A stretch of DNA of 64,000 bases from Formosa sp030427735 (GTDB lineage Bacteria; Bacteroidota; Bacteroidia; Flavobacteriales; Flavobacteriaceae): positions 1,984,001 to 2,048,000 of the forward strand of contig NZ_CP195158.1 of the NCBI RefSeq assembly GCF_051200825.1, read 5' to 3'. Shown in pieces: positions 53,700 to 62,189 of the stretch. Each line of letters opens with the position of its first letter. Within the stretch, counting starts at the first letter, position 1. A program made the position numbers and the translations under genes. The notes under the pieces are model-generated. The model was not told the origin of the DNA, searched no databases, and was given only the letters and a program-made list of their open reading frames with translations.

Positions 53700-53951
53700 T
53701 TATAGATACTTTTCTTCTATACGATTTCTTAGCTCTTTTTTATAATCCATATTCTTAGGCATTTTAAAAGAACCTTTCAAAGACTCTACAATAGGATTAA
53801 GTTTTTGGTCTTTATTTTTTTGTTCTTTTTCTGTAAGAATTTTTAGATAGTTTTCTATAATATCTGACAAACTACGATTTTTTTCTTTCGCATAGCTTTT
53901 TGCTCGTTCTATAATTTCTTTCTCTATTGTTAAAGTCAACTTTGTATTCAT
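53700..53951 (-). CDS. DUF6364 family antitoxin, ribbon-helix-helix type
   Basis: An 83-residue protein. The N-terminal ~45 residues (MNTKLTLTIEKEIIERAKSYAKEKNRSLSDIIENYL) have the strand-helix-helix pattern of ribbon-helix-helix DNA-binding antitoxins of the DUF6364 family. The C-terminal half is charged and probably binds the toxin (SLKGSFKMPKNMDYKKELRN). It precedes the PIN gene with no gap. It should bind both its toxin and its own promoter region, where a perfect 9-bp inverted repeat lies 33 bp upstream. Confidence 0.88.
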   Translation of the reverse strand: MNTKLTLTIEKEIIERAKSYAKEKNRSLSDIIENYLKILTEKEQKNKDQKLNPIVESLKGSFKMPKNMDYKKELRNRIEEKYL

Positions 53952-53980
53952 TTTTTAATGAGTTTAGAATTCGCTTCTAA

Positions 53981-53988
53981 CAAAATTA
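53981..53988 (-). promoter_or_regulatory. -7 promoter element (TAATTTTG) of the toxin-antitoxin pair
   Basis: The minus strand reads TAATTTTG, a TAnnTTTG match 29 bp upstream of the antitoxin ATG and overlapping the palindrome that follows. Confidence 0.5.
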
Positions 53989-54004
53989 CAAATAATTTGT
54001 AATT
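53984..54004. promoter_or_regulatory. Perfect palindrome over the toxin-antitoxin promoter, operator candidate
   Basis: AATTACAAA and TTTGTAATT are exact 9-bp complements around a TAA spacer. The site overlaps the -7 element. In autoregulated toxin-antitoxin systems the antitoxin, often with toxin, binds such a repeat; the assignment here is by position. Confidence 0.65.
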
Positions 54005-54078
54005 CACGTATTTTTAATTATCATATCACACGTATTAAATTTCATCATATCTTACTAGAATACAATTATTTTCAGTCT

Positions 54079-55347
54079 CTACAACAATAAATTATCATCT
54101 TCTTCGGCGCCAGGTAATTCTAAAGCTTTTACCGATTGTATCGCATTTCCGGCAATACCTTTTATAGAGCCATACATATCTATAGTATTGGTTACGACCT
54201 TTTCTATTTGCTTTTCGCGCTGTTTCCAAATGCGTTGCATAGAACGCTTTTCGCTTTCTAAATCGGATTTCATTTGAGTAAACCCTTCTACAATGGCTTC
54301 AATTTGCATTCTAAAAGTTGTACTTGTTAGGTAATCGTAAAGTAAATCCATTTTATCGCCTTTATGTTCTTGGGCAACCATGGCACGGTTTAATTGAATA
54401 ATTGACTCCCTTAAAACCGAACACAAGCCCTTAAACTCGTCGTAATTACAAATCCAGATGCCATCTTTAAGTCCTAAACGGTCCATATCGGCAGGCATAA
54501 CTTCGGTAACCAAAACACCAATATTAGCACCTTTGTCGCGAATATCTGCCTTAAATTTTTCGATCCAACTTGGCTGAAAATCTTTTGTGCGCTTACTTTC
54601 GTAGTAAATAGAACCGCAATTTTGTTCGGTTCTGGTGTGTACAATTTGTATACAATCGCCACCGCGAGCCCCTTTTTTAATTTCCTGAATGGTATCTAAC
54701 GGAAATTTTGAAGCCAGCCACTCCTCTATTGCTAATTCTTGAGCTTCGCCTTGCAATTGCATAGAACCTTGCTCTTGCTTGCGTTTCATTTCTTCGGTAA
54801 GCTTTTTTTGCGCTTCCAATTGCATTTGCATTTCTTTAAAACGCAACTCATTTTTATCTTCTTCGGCTTTTCGTATTTTCTCGCGCTCTGCTAAAAGTAC
54901 TTCGTTTAATCGCTTTTGGGCTTCGGCTTCAGCTTCAGCTTTAAGTTCGCCTTTTTCGCGTTTTAATTTTTCTATTTCGGCTTTAGATCGATTGAGTTCT
55001 TTAACCTGCTCCGATTTTTCATTTAATTCGTTTTGTAAAGCTTTAAACTGTTCGGATTGTTCTTCTGATATTTTATGCTTCAACACCAGCTCTATTCGCT
55101 TTTTTTCTTCTTTTAATGTCTGCTCTAAACGCTGCTGAAACAATTCGTTCTCTCGTTTCTTTTTGTCTTCGAAAGCTAATCGCTCTTGTTGCAATTGATT
55201 TTGACTGGCTTCGAAAGCTTTTTTGGTTTCAGCAATCTGGGCTTGGTACTTTTGTTTTATTTCATCTTCTAATTGATGAGCTAATATATCTTGAACATCG
55301 ATACTCGTACCGCAATTCGGGCATTTTATTTGGGTTTCGTTTTTCAT
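54079..55347 (-). CDS. DUF2130 family coiled-coil protein
   Basis: A 422-residue soluble protein. The first ~20 residues contain IKCPNCGTSIDVQDILAHQ, a CxxC zinc-ribbon half-site. Residues ~30-205 are a long Glu/Lys/Gln coiled coil. The C-terminal half holds the DUF2130 nuclease-like fold with ELAIEEWLASKFPLDTIQEIKKGARGGDCIQIVHTR, GSIYYESKRTKDFQPSWIEKFKADIRDKGANIGVLVTEVMP and a Glu-x-Lys pattern (ESKRTKDF), reminiscent of PD-(D/E)xK restriction-like sites. The function of the family is not known. Signs of a nuclease are suggestive only. It stands alone between the toxin-antitoxin pair and the stress protein. Confidence 0.85.
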   Translation of the reverse strand: MKNETQIKCPNCGTSIDVQDILAHQLEDEIKQKYQAQIAETKKAFEASQNQLQQERLAFEDKKKRENELFQQRLEQTLKEEKKRIELVLKHKISEEQSEQFKALQNELNEKSEQVKELNRSKAEIEKLKREKGELKAEAEAEAQKRLNEVLLAEREKIRKAEEDKNELRFKEMQMQLEAQKKLTEEMKRKQEQGSMQLQGEAQELAIEEWLASKFPLDTIQEIKKGARGGDCIQIVHTRTEQNCGSIYYESKRTKDFQPSWIEKFKADIRDKGANIGVLVTEVMPADMDRLGLKDGIWICNYDEFKGLCSVLRESIIQLNRAMVAQEHKGDKMDLLYDYLTSTTFRMQIEAIVEGFTQMKSDLESEKRSMQRIWKQREKQIEKVVTNTIDMYGSIKGIAGNAIQSVKALELPGAEEDDNLLL

Positions 55348-55441
55348 TAAAGCGCGTTTGAAATCTAAAATTAACGTAGAACAAGCTCCTTAAGAGCATG
55401 CTTGAAAAACCCAAATATAACGAAAATTATACCTTAAAATA

Positions 55442-55471
55442 AAAACTCCCGGCATGTTAACCAGGAGTTTT
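55442..55471 (-). terminator. Terminator after the universal stress protein gene
   Basis: AAAACTCC (55442-55449) pairs with GGAGTTTT (55464-55471). On the minus strand it lies 10 bp past the stop of the gene ending at 55482, followed by TTTTTATTTTAAGG. Confidence 0.7.
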
Positions 55472-55481
55472 AATTATGTGT

Positions 55482-56333
55482 TTAAAACATTTTTATATTT
55501 AATATGAGTAACGGAATGCTCGCGTGGTTACTTATAGACTTACTGTAAGACATTCCTAAAAAACGTTTCATAAAATCTTGTTCTTTAGCCACCACACAAA
55601 GCATGTCTAAATGACGGCTTTCTACAAAAGCACGAACTCCAGACGATACGCCAATATCGGTTAAGGTAAAAAATTGAGTGTCTAAATCTTCAAACACTTG
55701 GGTTAATTTTTGTTTTCCAGATTCTTGTAACGCCGTTAAAGCTCTAGGCTTTTCCATGATATTTACAACAGACACTTTAGCCTGGAATTGTTTTAGTAAA
55801 TATAATAAGGTAGCCAAACCTTGAGCATTAAAATCAATTTCAAAATCTGTAGACAGGCCAACTTCTTCTAAAGGTTTGAATTCTACATTTTGAGGTATTG
55901 CCAAAATAGGGCACGAAGCCACACCTATAAGACCAGAGGTGTTACTACCAATTGTCATTTCTTTTAAAGCTGTTGCTCCTTTAGTTCCCATAACGATTAA
56001 ATCGATTTCTCGCTCTTTAATCACTTTTTTTATAGCATTAGGAAAGCTATCGTAAATAGAAACGGTTACAAATTTATGTTTGTCGTTATTAAAATTGGCC
56101 GTAACTGTATTTAAACAATCTACCAAACCTGTTTTACTTATTTCTACCTGCGCCTTGTAAACAGACTCTTTAACTTTAGTAGAAATAATGCCCGACGTTG
56201 GGGTAGACATAGCCTCACTGAATGAATTTAACAAGTAGAATGTACATGTTTCATTTTTAAACAGTTGCAATGCATATTGTATCGCATTCCATGCATTGTC
56301 TGAAAAATCTGTTGGTAAAAGTATTTTTTTCAT
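55482..56333 (-). CDS. Tandem UspA-type universal stress protein
   Basis: A 283-residue cytoplasmic protein with two Usp folds (~residues 1-145 and 150-283). It begins MKKILLPTDFSDNAWNAIQYAL. The first domain contains VMGTKGATALKEMTIGSNTSGLIGVASCPILAIP, the nucleotide-binding G-x-x-G-x(9)-G-S pattern, so it probably binds ATP. The second domain lacks that motif. Tandem Usp proteins of this kind are widespread in Bacteroidota and are induced by starvation or stress. The gene is single and is followed by a good terminator. Confidence 0.93.
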   Translation of the reverse strand: MKKILLPTDFSDNAWNAIQYALQLFKNETCTFYLLNSFSEAMSTPTSGIISTKVKESVYKAQVEISKTGLVDCLNTVTANFNNDKHKFVTVSIYDSFPNAIKKVIKEREIDLIVMGTKGATALKEMTIGSNTSGLIGVASCPILAIPQNVEFKPLEEVGLSTDFEIDFNAQGLATLLYLLKQFQAKVSVVNIMEKPRALTALQESGKQKLTQVFEDLDTQFFTLTDIGVSSGVRAFVESRHLDMLCVVAKEQDFMKRFLGMSYSKSISNHASIPLLILNIKMF

Positions 56334-56591
56334 TATCGTAAAATTTCTGATTATTTTTATACCTCAAGGTACTCATTATCTTATAAAATTAACATGATTT
56401 TTGTCAGTTTTCCTTTAAATCGTGTTAAATTAATTTATAAAAACATCATTATGCTTATTAACTAAGCTCACATATTTCAATACGGAATACGCTTAAAGTT
56501 GATAACGTGCTAAACTTTAGGTTTTCATGACTTTTGTCTTTTGAAAGCTTCGAGATCCTTTGTAATTTTAAGGAATTAAAAAATCCAAAAA

Positions 56592-57908
56592 ATGAAGAGT
56601 TCCATTCAGAATTTAGTTGTTACCCCGATTACAAAATTTGTTCAGATAGAAAGTTTTGCAGGAATACTCCTTTTTATAGCCACAGTTGTGGCTTTAATCT
56701 GGGCCAATTCTCCATTTGCAGAATCGTATTACAACATTTGGCATTACACCGTTGGATTTGAATTTGGCAATTTCGCATTAAAAAAAGACCTAATACATTG
56801 GATTAACGACGGCTTAATGGCCGTATTCTTTTTTTTAATTGGTCTAGAAATTAAACGAGAAATCTTAATGGGCGAATTAAATACCATTAAAAAGGCTTCT
56901 CTACCCATTTTCGCAGCATTAGGAGGAGTTGTTGTTCCTATAACCCTATTTTTAATGCTTAACAAGAATCCTGAAACTGTTGCTGGATGGGGCATACCAA
57001 TGGCTACAGATATTGCTTTTTCGCTAGCTGTTTTACAAGTACTGGGCAGTCGTGTACCATTAGCTTTAAAAATATTTTTAACAGCTTTTGCCATTGTAGA
57101 CGATTTGGTTGCAGTTTTGGCAATTGCTATTTTTTATAGCTCGACCATAGATTGGATGCTTATTCTCTACTCTTTTATACTTTTAGCCATCATGTTTTTT
57201 ATGAGCTATAAACGCTATTTCAGCAAATTTGTATATGCTATTTTTGGGTTTTCTATCTGGTTTTTGTTTTTAAAATCCGGAATTCATCCTACTATTGCTG
57301 GTGTATTGGTAGCACTTACAATTCCTATTCATCAAAAGATGGAATTAGCATCAAACATTTATAAATTAGAAGGTATTGTAAATAAACTTTTTAAAATATC
57401 AAATGGCAATAGCCCTATTTTATCTCGAAAGCAAATTTATTTAATTGACGACATACAGGTTTGGACAGGAAAAGTACAATCGCCATTACAATATTCCGAA
57501 CATATTTTACACGGCTGGGTAGCCTATTTTATAATACCATTATTCGCCCTTGCCAATGCAGGAATAACGTTTAGTACAAAAGCAGAATTAAACTTAGATT
57601 TTGCATTGTCTTGGAGTATAGGTTTAGCTTTAGTAATCGGTAAATGTCTAGGCGTATTAATTTTCACCTTTATAGGAATCAAATCTAAGTTAGCCGAATT
57701 ACCAGAAAACATAACTTTTGTTCATATTTTAGGAACTGGTTTTTTAGCTGGTATAGGTTTTACTATGTCTATTTTTGTAACCAATTTAGCTTTCGAGAAC
57801 CATGCTATTTTTACGGCATCGTCTAAAATAGGTATTTTAGCTGGTTCGTTAATTTCTGGGCTTATTGGTTATTTAATATTAAGGTTTAATGCATCGTCTT
57901 CTAAATGA
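56592..57908 (+). CDS. nhaA: NhaA Na+/H+ antiporter
   Basis: A 438-residue inner-membrane antiporter with twelve predicted helices, somewhat longer than E. coli NhaA (388). Diagnostic parts are INDGLMAVFFFLIGLEIKREILMGEL, GWGIPMATDIAFSLAVLQVLGSRVP and LTAFAIVDDLVAVLAIAIFYSS, where the paired aspartates (VDD) are the ion-binding site. GILAGSLISGLIGYLIL forms the C-terminal helix. It exports Na+ (or Li+) in exchange for protons and so sets internal pH and salt balance, expected in a marine bacterium. The gene is single and ends at a strong bidirectional terminator. Confidence 0.96.
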   Translation: MKSSIQNLVVTPITKFVQIESFAGILLFIATVVALIWANSPFAESYYNIWHYTVGFEFGNFALKKDLIHWINDGLMAVFFFLIGLEIKREILMGELNTIKKASLPIFAALGGVVVPITLFLMLNKNPETVAGWGIPMATDIAFSLAVLQVLGSRVPLALKIFLTAFAIVDDLVAVLAIAIFYSSTIDWMLILYSFILLAIMFFMSYKRYFSKFVYAIFGFSIWFLFLKSGIHPTIAGVLVALTIPIHQKMELASNIYKLEGIVNKLFKISNGNSPILSRKQIYLIDDIQVWTGKVQSPLQYSEHILHGWVAYFIIPLFALANAGITFSTKAELNLDFALSWSIGLALVIGKCLGVLIFTFIGIKSKLAELPENITFVHILGTGFLAGIGFTMSIFVTNLAFENHAIFTASSKIGILAGSLISGLIGYLILRFNASSSK

Positions 57909-57930
57909 CAAATCATTTTAATTCAATACA

Positions 57931-57980
57931 AAAGCCGTCTTAAAATTGAAGCCAATTACAATTTTAAGACGGCTTTTTAA
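57931..57980. terminator. Strong bidirectional terminator between nhaA and aguA
   Basis: AAAGCCGTCTTAAAATTG (57931-57948) is perfectly complementary over 18 bp to CAATTTTAAGACGGCTTT (57959-57976), with a 10-nt loop and T-rich flanks on both strands. Confidence 0.9.
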
Positions 57981-57998
57981 TATTATTTAGCTATAAAA

Positions 57999-59039
57999 TT
58001 ACGATGGAATTTGCTGACTTAAGCAATGTAAGGTGCCAAATCCCCAAATTAAATCAATCGCGCTCATGCCGATAACTTCATGATTTGGAAAACAATCGGC
58101 AATGGTATTTAAAGCTATTCTATCGTTACTATCATTAAATACAGGCACCAACACTAATGTATTTAAAATTAAAAAATTCGCATAACTAGCCGGAATTTGC
58201 AAACCATCAAAAAACAACGGTTTAGGCATTGGCAAGGTTACAATATTTGGTGTTTTTCCTGTTTCTAAAGTCGAAGCCTTTAAGCGTTTTAAATTATCTT
58301 GAAGCACTTTGTAATTCTTGTCGTCAGGGTTATCTTCTACAACAGTAACAATGGTATCTTCGTTTACAAATCGACATAAATCATCTACATGCCCATGGGT
58401 ATCGTCGCCCACTATACCGTCTCCTAACCAAATAACATTAGAAACGCCCAAATACGTTTTAAAAATGGCTTCATAATCCGTTTTAGTGAATCCACCATTC
58501 CTTACCTGAATGTCAGGATGCAACAAACATTCTTCTGTAGTTAATAAAGTCCCTTTACCATTAACATCTATTGCACCTCCTTCTAAAACTACAGGTTTAC
58601 CCTTGTATGTTACTTGCTCTAAAGGCATGTTTAATGCCGTTGCCACTTTTTGTGGAACACCACGATCTAGAGTGAAATTTTTATATTTAGCCCAACCGTT
58701 AAAATTGAAATTTAAAGCAATGCGCTCGTTTCCTTTTTTTACAATAATTGGTCCAGAATCGCGCATCCAACTCCTATTGGTCTTATGTTGTAAAAAAGCG
58801 ACCTGTTTCATGTTAACATGAGCCTGATCCAGAAGTTCGGTAACAAACATCTCTTGCTTTCCATCTTTAACCACAAGAAACACCGTTTCTACCTGTGCTA
58901 CTTTTTTTATAAACTCTACAAATGCCCATTGTATGGCCTTGAATTTTCCTGGCCAATCGTTGCCATTGTATGGAAAACACAATAATACACCCTGTTGCTG
59001 CTCCCATTCGGCTGGAAATCTATACCCTAATTCGCTCAT
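57999..59039 (-). CDS. aguA: Agmatine deiminase
   Basis: A 346-residue cytoplasmic enzyme of the PAD superfamily. It opens GYRFPAEWEQQQGVLLCFPYNGNDWPG, with WMRDSGPIIV, GGAIDVNGKGTLLTTEECLL and GDDTHGHVDDLCRFV in the middle. The nucleophilic cysteine is Cys339 in FGTLHCLSQQIPS. It hydrolyses agmatine to N-carbamoylputrescine and ammonia. The next enzyme of the pathway is encoded with no gap on the same strand (aguB, 59040-59930). Together they form the agmatine route to putrescine. The gene is preceded, on this strand, by aguB. Confidence 0.96.
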   Translation of the reverse strand: MSELGYRFPAEWEQQQGVLLCFPYNGNDWPGKFKAIQWAFVEFIKKVAQVETVFLVVKDGKQEMFVTELLDQAHVNMKQVAFLQHKTNRSWMRDSGPIIVKKGNERIALNFNFNGWAKYKNFTLDRGVPQKVATALNMPLEQVTYKGKPVVLEGGAIDVNGKGTLLTTEECLLHPDIQVRNGGFTKTDYEAIFKTYLGVSNVIWLGDGIVGDDTHGHVDDLCRFVNEDTIVTVVEDNPDDKNYKVLQDNLKRLKASTLETGKTPNIVTLPMPKPLFFDGLQIPASYANFLILNTLVLVPVFNDSNDRIALNTIADCFPNHEVIGMSAIDLIWGFGTLHCLSQQIPS

Positions 59040-59930
59040 TTATTTATCTATTGCGCGTTTAGTAATATCTCCAAAAGCATCTATTCGGCGGTCTCTAAAA
59101 AACGGCCAATTCTGACGCACATTTTCCTGTAAATCCAAATCGACTTCGGCAATTAAGATTTCTTCTTTATCGTGCGACGCCTGAGCTAATATTTCGCCCT
59201 GAGGCCCAGCTATAAACGATGAACCCCAAAATTGTATACCATCGGTATCTGGCACATATTGTTCTAAACCAATACGGTTAGCGGCAGCTACAAAAACACC
59301 ATTGGCTACAGCATGGCCTTTCATAACATTCATCCAAGCACCGTGTTGGTTAGCTCCAAACTCTTCTTTTTCTTTAGGATGCCAACCGATAGCTGTTGGA
59401 TAAAACAATACTTCGGCACCTTTTAAAGCTGTTAATCGTGCTGCTTCTGGATACCACTGATCCCAGCAAATTAGTGTGCCGATTTTGCCTTTTTGGGTTT
59501 CGATGGCTTGAAAACCTAAATCGCCTGGTGTAAAATAAAATTTCTCGTAAAAATGAGGATCGTCTGGAATGTGCATTTTTCTGTACAATCCAGCTTCAGT
59601 TCCATCGGCATCAATAATATAAGCACTATTGTGATAAATACCTGCCATACGTTTTTCGAAAAACGGCACAATTATTACCACGCCCAACTCTTTTGCTAAA
59701 GCGCTAAATGCTTTAAAAGAGGTACTATACAAAGGTTCCGCGTAAGCGAAATTATCAACATCTTCAGTCTGACAAAAATAGTGGCTACTGTACAATTCTG
59801 GAATAAGAATAATCTCTGCGCCTTGTTTGGCTGCATCGCTTACCCAACTTAAACATTTCTTTAAATTGTTTTCTGGAGTATTGTTCAGATTAAGCTGAAC
59901 TACCGCTATGTTATATTTCTTTTTTGACAT
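59040..59930 (-). CDS. aguB: N-carbamoylputrescine amidase
   Basis: A 296-residue nitrilase-superfamily amidohydrolase. The Glu-Lys-Cys triad is visible: Glu45 in ILIPELYSSHYF, Lys in YRKMHIPDDPHFYEKFYFTPGD, and Cys in LICWDQWYPEAARLTALKGAEVLFYPTAIG. The ending AEVDLDLQENVRQNWPFFRDRRIDAFGDI is typical of AguB. It hydrolyses N-carbamoylputrescine to putrescine, CO2 and ammonia. Its stop codon is adjacent to the aguA start codon, so the two are co-translated. Putrescine feeds polyamine pools. Confidence 0.96.
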   Translation of the reverse strand: MSKKKYNIAVVQLNLNNTPENNLKKCLSWVSDAAKQGAEIILIPELYSSHYFCQTEDVDNFAYAEPLYSTSFKAFSALAKELGVVIIVPFFEKRMAGIYHNSAYIIDADGTEAGLYRKMHIPDDPHFYEKFYFTPGDLGFQAIETQKGKIGTLICWDQWYPEAARLTALKGAEVLFYPTAIGWHPKEKEEFGANQHGAWMNVMKGHAVANGVFVAAANRIGLEQYVPDTDGIQFWGSSFIAGPQGEILAQASHDKEEILIAEVDLDLQENVRQNWPFFRDRRIDAFGDITKRAIDK

Positions 59931-60007
59931 TTTTTAACCGTAAAATTTTAGTGTAAAAATAACTATTTTATTAAAGTGAAATTAACACAGATACAATTAT
60001 TACTGTT

Positions 60008-61045
60008 TTATTTGTAGTATTTGTTTTTTAACCAAAATGAGACACGGACTAGCAAAATTAATGCCGGCACTTCTACTAAAGGCCCAATTACCCCCGCAAA
60101 AGCCTGCCCCGAATTTAAACCAAATACTGCGATAGCTACTGCTATGGCCAATTCGAAATTATTGCCTGCAGCCGTAAACGCCACAGCTGCATTTTTATCG
60201 TAAGGTGCACCAACGGCTTTGCTAACAAAAAATCCTATTACAAACATGATAGTAAAATAGATTAACAATGGTACAGCTATAATTAAAACATCGATTGGTA
60301 TTTGAACAATCAACTCGCCTTTTAACGAAAACATTACAACAATAGTAAACAATAAAGCGATTAAGGTTAGCGGAGAAATAGCTGGTATAAATGTATTTGT
60401 ATACCATTGCTCGCCTTTTAATCGAACCAAAATAAACCGACTTAAAAAACCTAATACAAAAGGAATCCCCAAATATATAGCAACACTTTCAGCTATGGTA
60501 CTTATTGAAATGTCTACAATAGCGCCATCAAAACCAAAATATGGCGGTAAAACAGTTATAAAAATCCAAGCATAAAAACTATAGCCAAACACCTGAAAAA
60601 TACTGTTTAAAGCCACCAATCCAGCACCATACTCGCTGTTTCCATCTGCTAAATCATTCCAAACCAAAACCATGGCTATACAACGTGCAAGACCTATTAA
60701 GATAAGACCTACCATGTATTCTGGATAATCGTGTAAAAATGTTAATGCCAAAGCAAACATCAGTAAAGGGCCTATTACCCAATTTAAAATCAGTGAAACA
60801 GAGAGTAGCTTAGTATCTTTAAATACTTTTGGTAATAAGGCATAATTAACTTTCGCTAGAGGCGGATACATCATTAAAATTAAACCAATAGCTATAGGTA
60901 TATTGGTCGTGCCTTTGTTAAAACTATTGATGAACTCTGGAAAACTCGGAAAATAATAGCCTATACCTACTCCAATGGCCATGGCTATAAATATCCATAA
61001 AGTTAAATAATTATCTAAAAAACTTAATCGTTTACTACTTGCCAT
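60008..61045 (-). CDS. acr3: Acr3 family arsenite efflux transporter
   Basis: A 345-residue inner-membrane permease with ten helices. Acr3 marks are LDNYLTLWIFIAMAIGVGIGYYFPS near the start and GLARCIAMVLVWNDLADGNSEYGAGLVALNSIFQ, where Cys122 is the conserved cysteine in TM4 implicated in As(III) recognition. FTAAGNNFELAIAVAIAVFG is the other signature helix. It exports trivalent arsenite using the proton gradient. It is the last gene of the ars operon, 2 bp after the arsenate reductase, and so removes the arsenite made by that enzyme. Confidence 0.96.
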   Translation of the reverse strand: MASSKRLSFLDNYLTLWIFIAMAIGVGIGYYFPSFPEFINSFNKGTTNIPIAIGLILMMYPPLAKVNYALLPKVFKDTKLLSVSLILNWVIGPLLMFALALTFLHDYPEYMVGLILIGLARCIAMVLVWNDLADGNSEYGAGLVALNSIFQVFGYSFYAWIFITVLPPYFGFDGAIVDISISTIAESVAIYLGIPFVLGFLSRFILVRLKGEQWYTNTFIPAISPLTLIALLFTIVVMFSLKGELIVQIPIDVLIIAVPLLIYFTIMFVIGFFVSKAVGAPYDKNAAVAFTAAGNNFELAIAVAIAVFGLNSGQAFAGVIGPLVEVPALILLVRVSFWLKNKYYK

Positions 61046-61047
61046 AA

Positions 61048-61656
61048 TTAGTTTATTTTAGAAAACACATAACATAATTCTTCTGCAATTTGTAAGCTAC
61101 GTGCATTATATTGTTCGGTTTGTTGTGGTGTACCATCAAATGCTTTAGGATCTTCAAAAGTAATAGGAATACGCTTTTCTGCACCAGCTATAAACGGACA
61201 ACCTTGATCGGCCTGAGAACAGGTCATGATAGCTGCAAAATGCGCTTCCGGATTAAAATCAGCATCAAATCGTTTCGAGAAACCAATAACCGGATGTTCG
61301 TTTTCTGCATATTTTATCGCATACACAGGATTTTGCTCTTGCGATAATTGCTGAATTTTAAATCCGGTAGCTTCTAAAGTTTCGGCAACTTTAGGAAATA
61401 AAGCAGTGGCTTCTGTCCCACCCGAAAAACATACTACTGATGGAATTTTAAAATACAATGCCGCGGTTTGTGCCCATACTTGAGACAAATGACTGCGTCT
61501 GGAATTGTGTGTACATATAAAGTTAAGTCGAATAGTTTCCTTTTTCGTGAATTTTTCTTGAATATAATCCACTAAAGGCTGTAAGGTTGTTTTGCGATCT
61601 TCACTTATAGACTGATAATTGAAAGACGCGATTAAATTTGAAAGTTTAGTATACAT
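61048..61656 (-). CDS. arsC: Arsenate reductase of low-molecular-weight phosphatase type
   Basis: A 202-residue cytoplasmic protein. Its P-loop is C-x5-R: CTHNSRR (Cys48 to Arg54) in LNFICTHNSRRSHLSQVWAQ, the signature of thioredoxin-linked arsenate reductases derived from low-molecular-weight tyrosine phosphatases. Further cysteines lie in VVCFSGG and MTCSQADQGCPF and could shuttle the disulphide. It is longer than S. aureus ArsC (131), with an extra ~40-residue N-terminal helix. It reduces arsenate to arsenite, which the downstream Acr3 exports. A phosphatase function is less likely in this context. Confidence 0.92.
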   Translation of the reverse strand: MYTKLSNLIASFNYQSISEDRKTTLQPLVDYIQEKFTKKETIRLNFICTHNSRRSHLSQVWAQTAALYFKIPSVVCFSGGTEATALFPKVAETLEATGFKIQQLSQEQNPVYAIKYAENEHPVIGFSKRFDADFNPEAHFAAIMTCSQADQGCPFIAGAEKRIPITFEDPKAFDGTPQQTEQYNARSLQIAEELCYVFSKIN

Positions 61657-61666
61657 AATAATTGAA

Positions 61667-62140
61667 TTAACAACATCCTGAATTAGGTGAACAACAGGCT
61701 GAATTTGAGTTTAAATCTGAAAGTTTAATTTTTGGTTTATCTGCAGGAATGCCACACTGGTCTTTTGCCAAACAATCGGTTTGTGTGGTCGTTAATAAAA
61801 AACGGGTGCCATCGAAGTCTAAACCATACTTTTGTATCGTGTCGCCTTGGTACTCTACCTCAATAGTTAAATCCTCTGGCAATTCTAAAGCAGATTTAGA
61901 TAATTCTATAATGTGAGTTAATTTTTCGGGATGCAACCTATGGTCGTAATCGTTAGCCTGCCACAGCTGAAAATTAATAACCGTTTCGTGTCTTAATGTG
62001 CCACCACAGTCTATAAAATCTTTTGAAACTTTACCTATTTCGGTAACGTGAAAATGTCTTGGTACTAATTGTCCGTTTGGCAACTGAAACTCTAATTGCT
62101 CTAGTGCCCCTAAGTGCGTTTGAATGTCTTGAAGTGTCAT
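61667..62140 (-). CDS. DUF6428 family protein of the ars operon, cysteine-rich tail
   Basis: A 157-residue soluble protein recognised as DUF6428, a family that recurs in Bacteroidota ars operons. The body is mixed alpha/beta (DIQTHLGALEQLEFQLPNG, HVTEIGKVSKDFIDCGGTLRHET, FQLWQANDYDHRLHPEKL). Its end is rich in cysteine (CLAKDQCGIPAD and a terminal CCSPNSGCC), so As(III) or another thiophilic metal may be bound; that is inference. It is the second gene of the operon. A second copy of the operator-like site lies 15 bp upstream of its start. Confidence 0.85.
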   Translation of the reverse strand: MTLQDIQTHLGALEQLEFQLPNGQLVPRHFHVTEIGKVSKDFIDCGGTLRHETVINFQLWQANDYDHRLHPEKLTHIIELSKSALELPEDLTIEVEYQGDTIQKYGLDFDGTRFLLTTTQTDCLAKDQCGIPADKPKIKLSDLNSNSACCSPNSGCC

Positions 62141-62155
62141 GATTATTTATATTTA

Positions 62156-62175
62156 ATTGTAATATTACGATGAAT
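62156..62175. promoter_or_regulatory. Second ArsR operator candidate, inside the ars operon
   Basis: ATTGTAATATTACGATGAAT matches the site at 62541-62560 at 18 of 20 positions. The dyad core is AT-G-AATATT-C-AT. It lies 15 bp upstream of the DUF6428 ATG, the same distance as the first copy from arsR. It would allow internal, ArsR-dependent transcription. Confidence 0.65.
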
Positions 62176-62189
62176 GAAAGTAAATTTTT

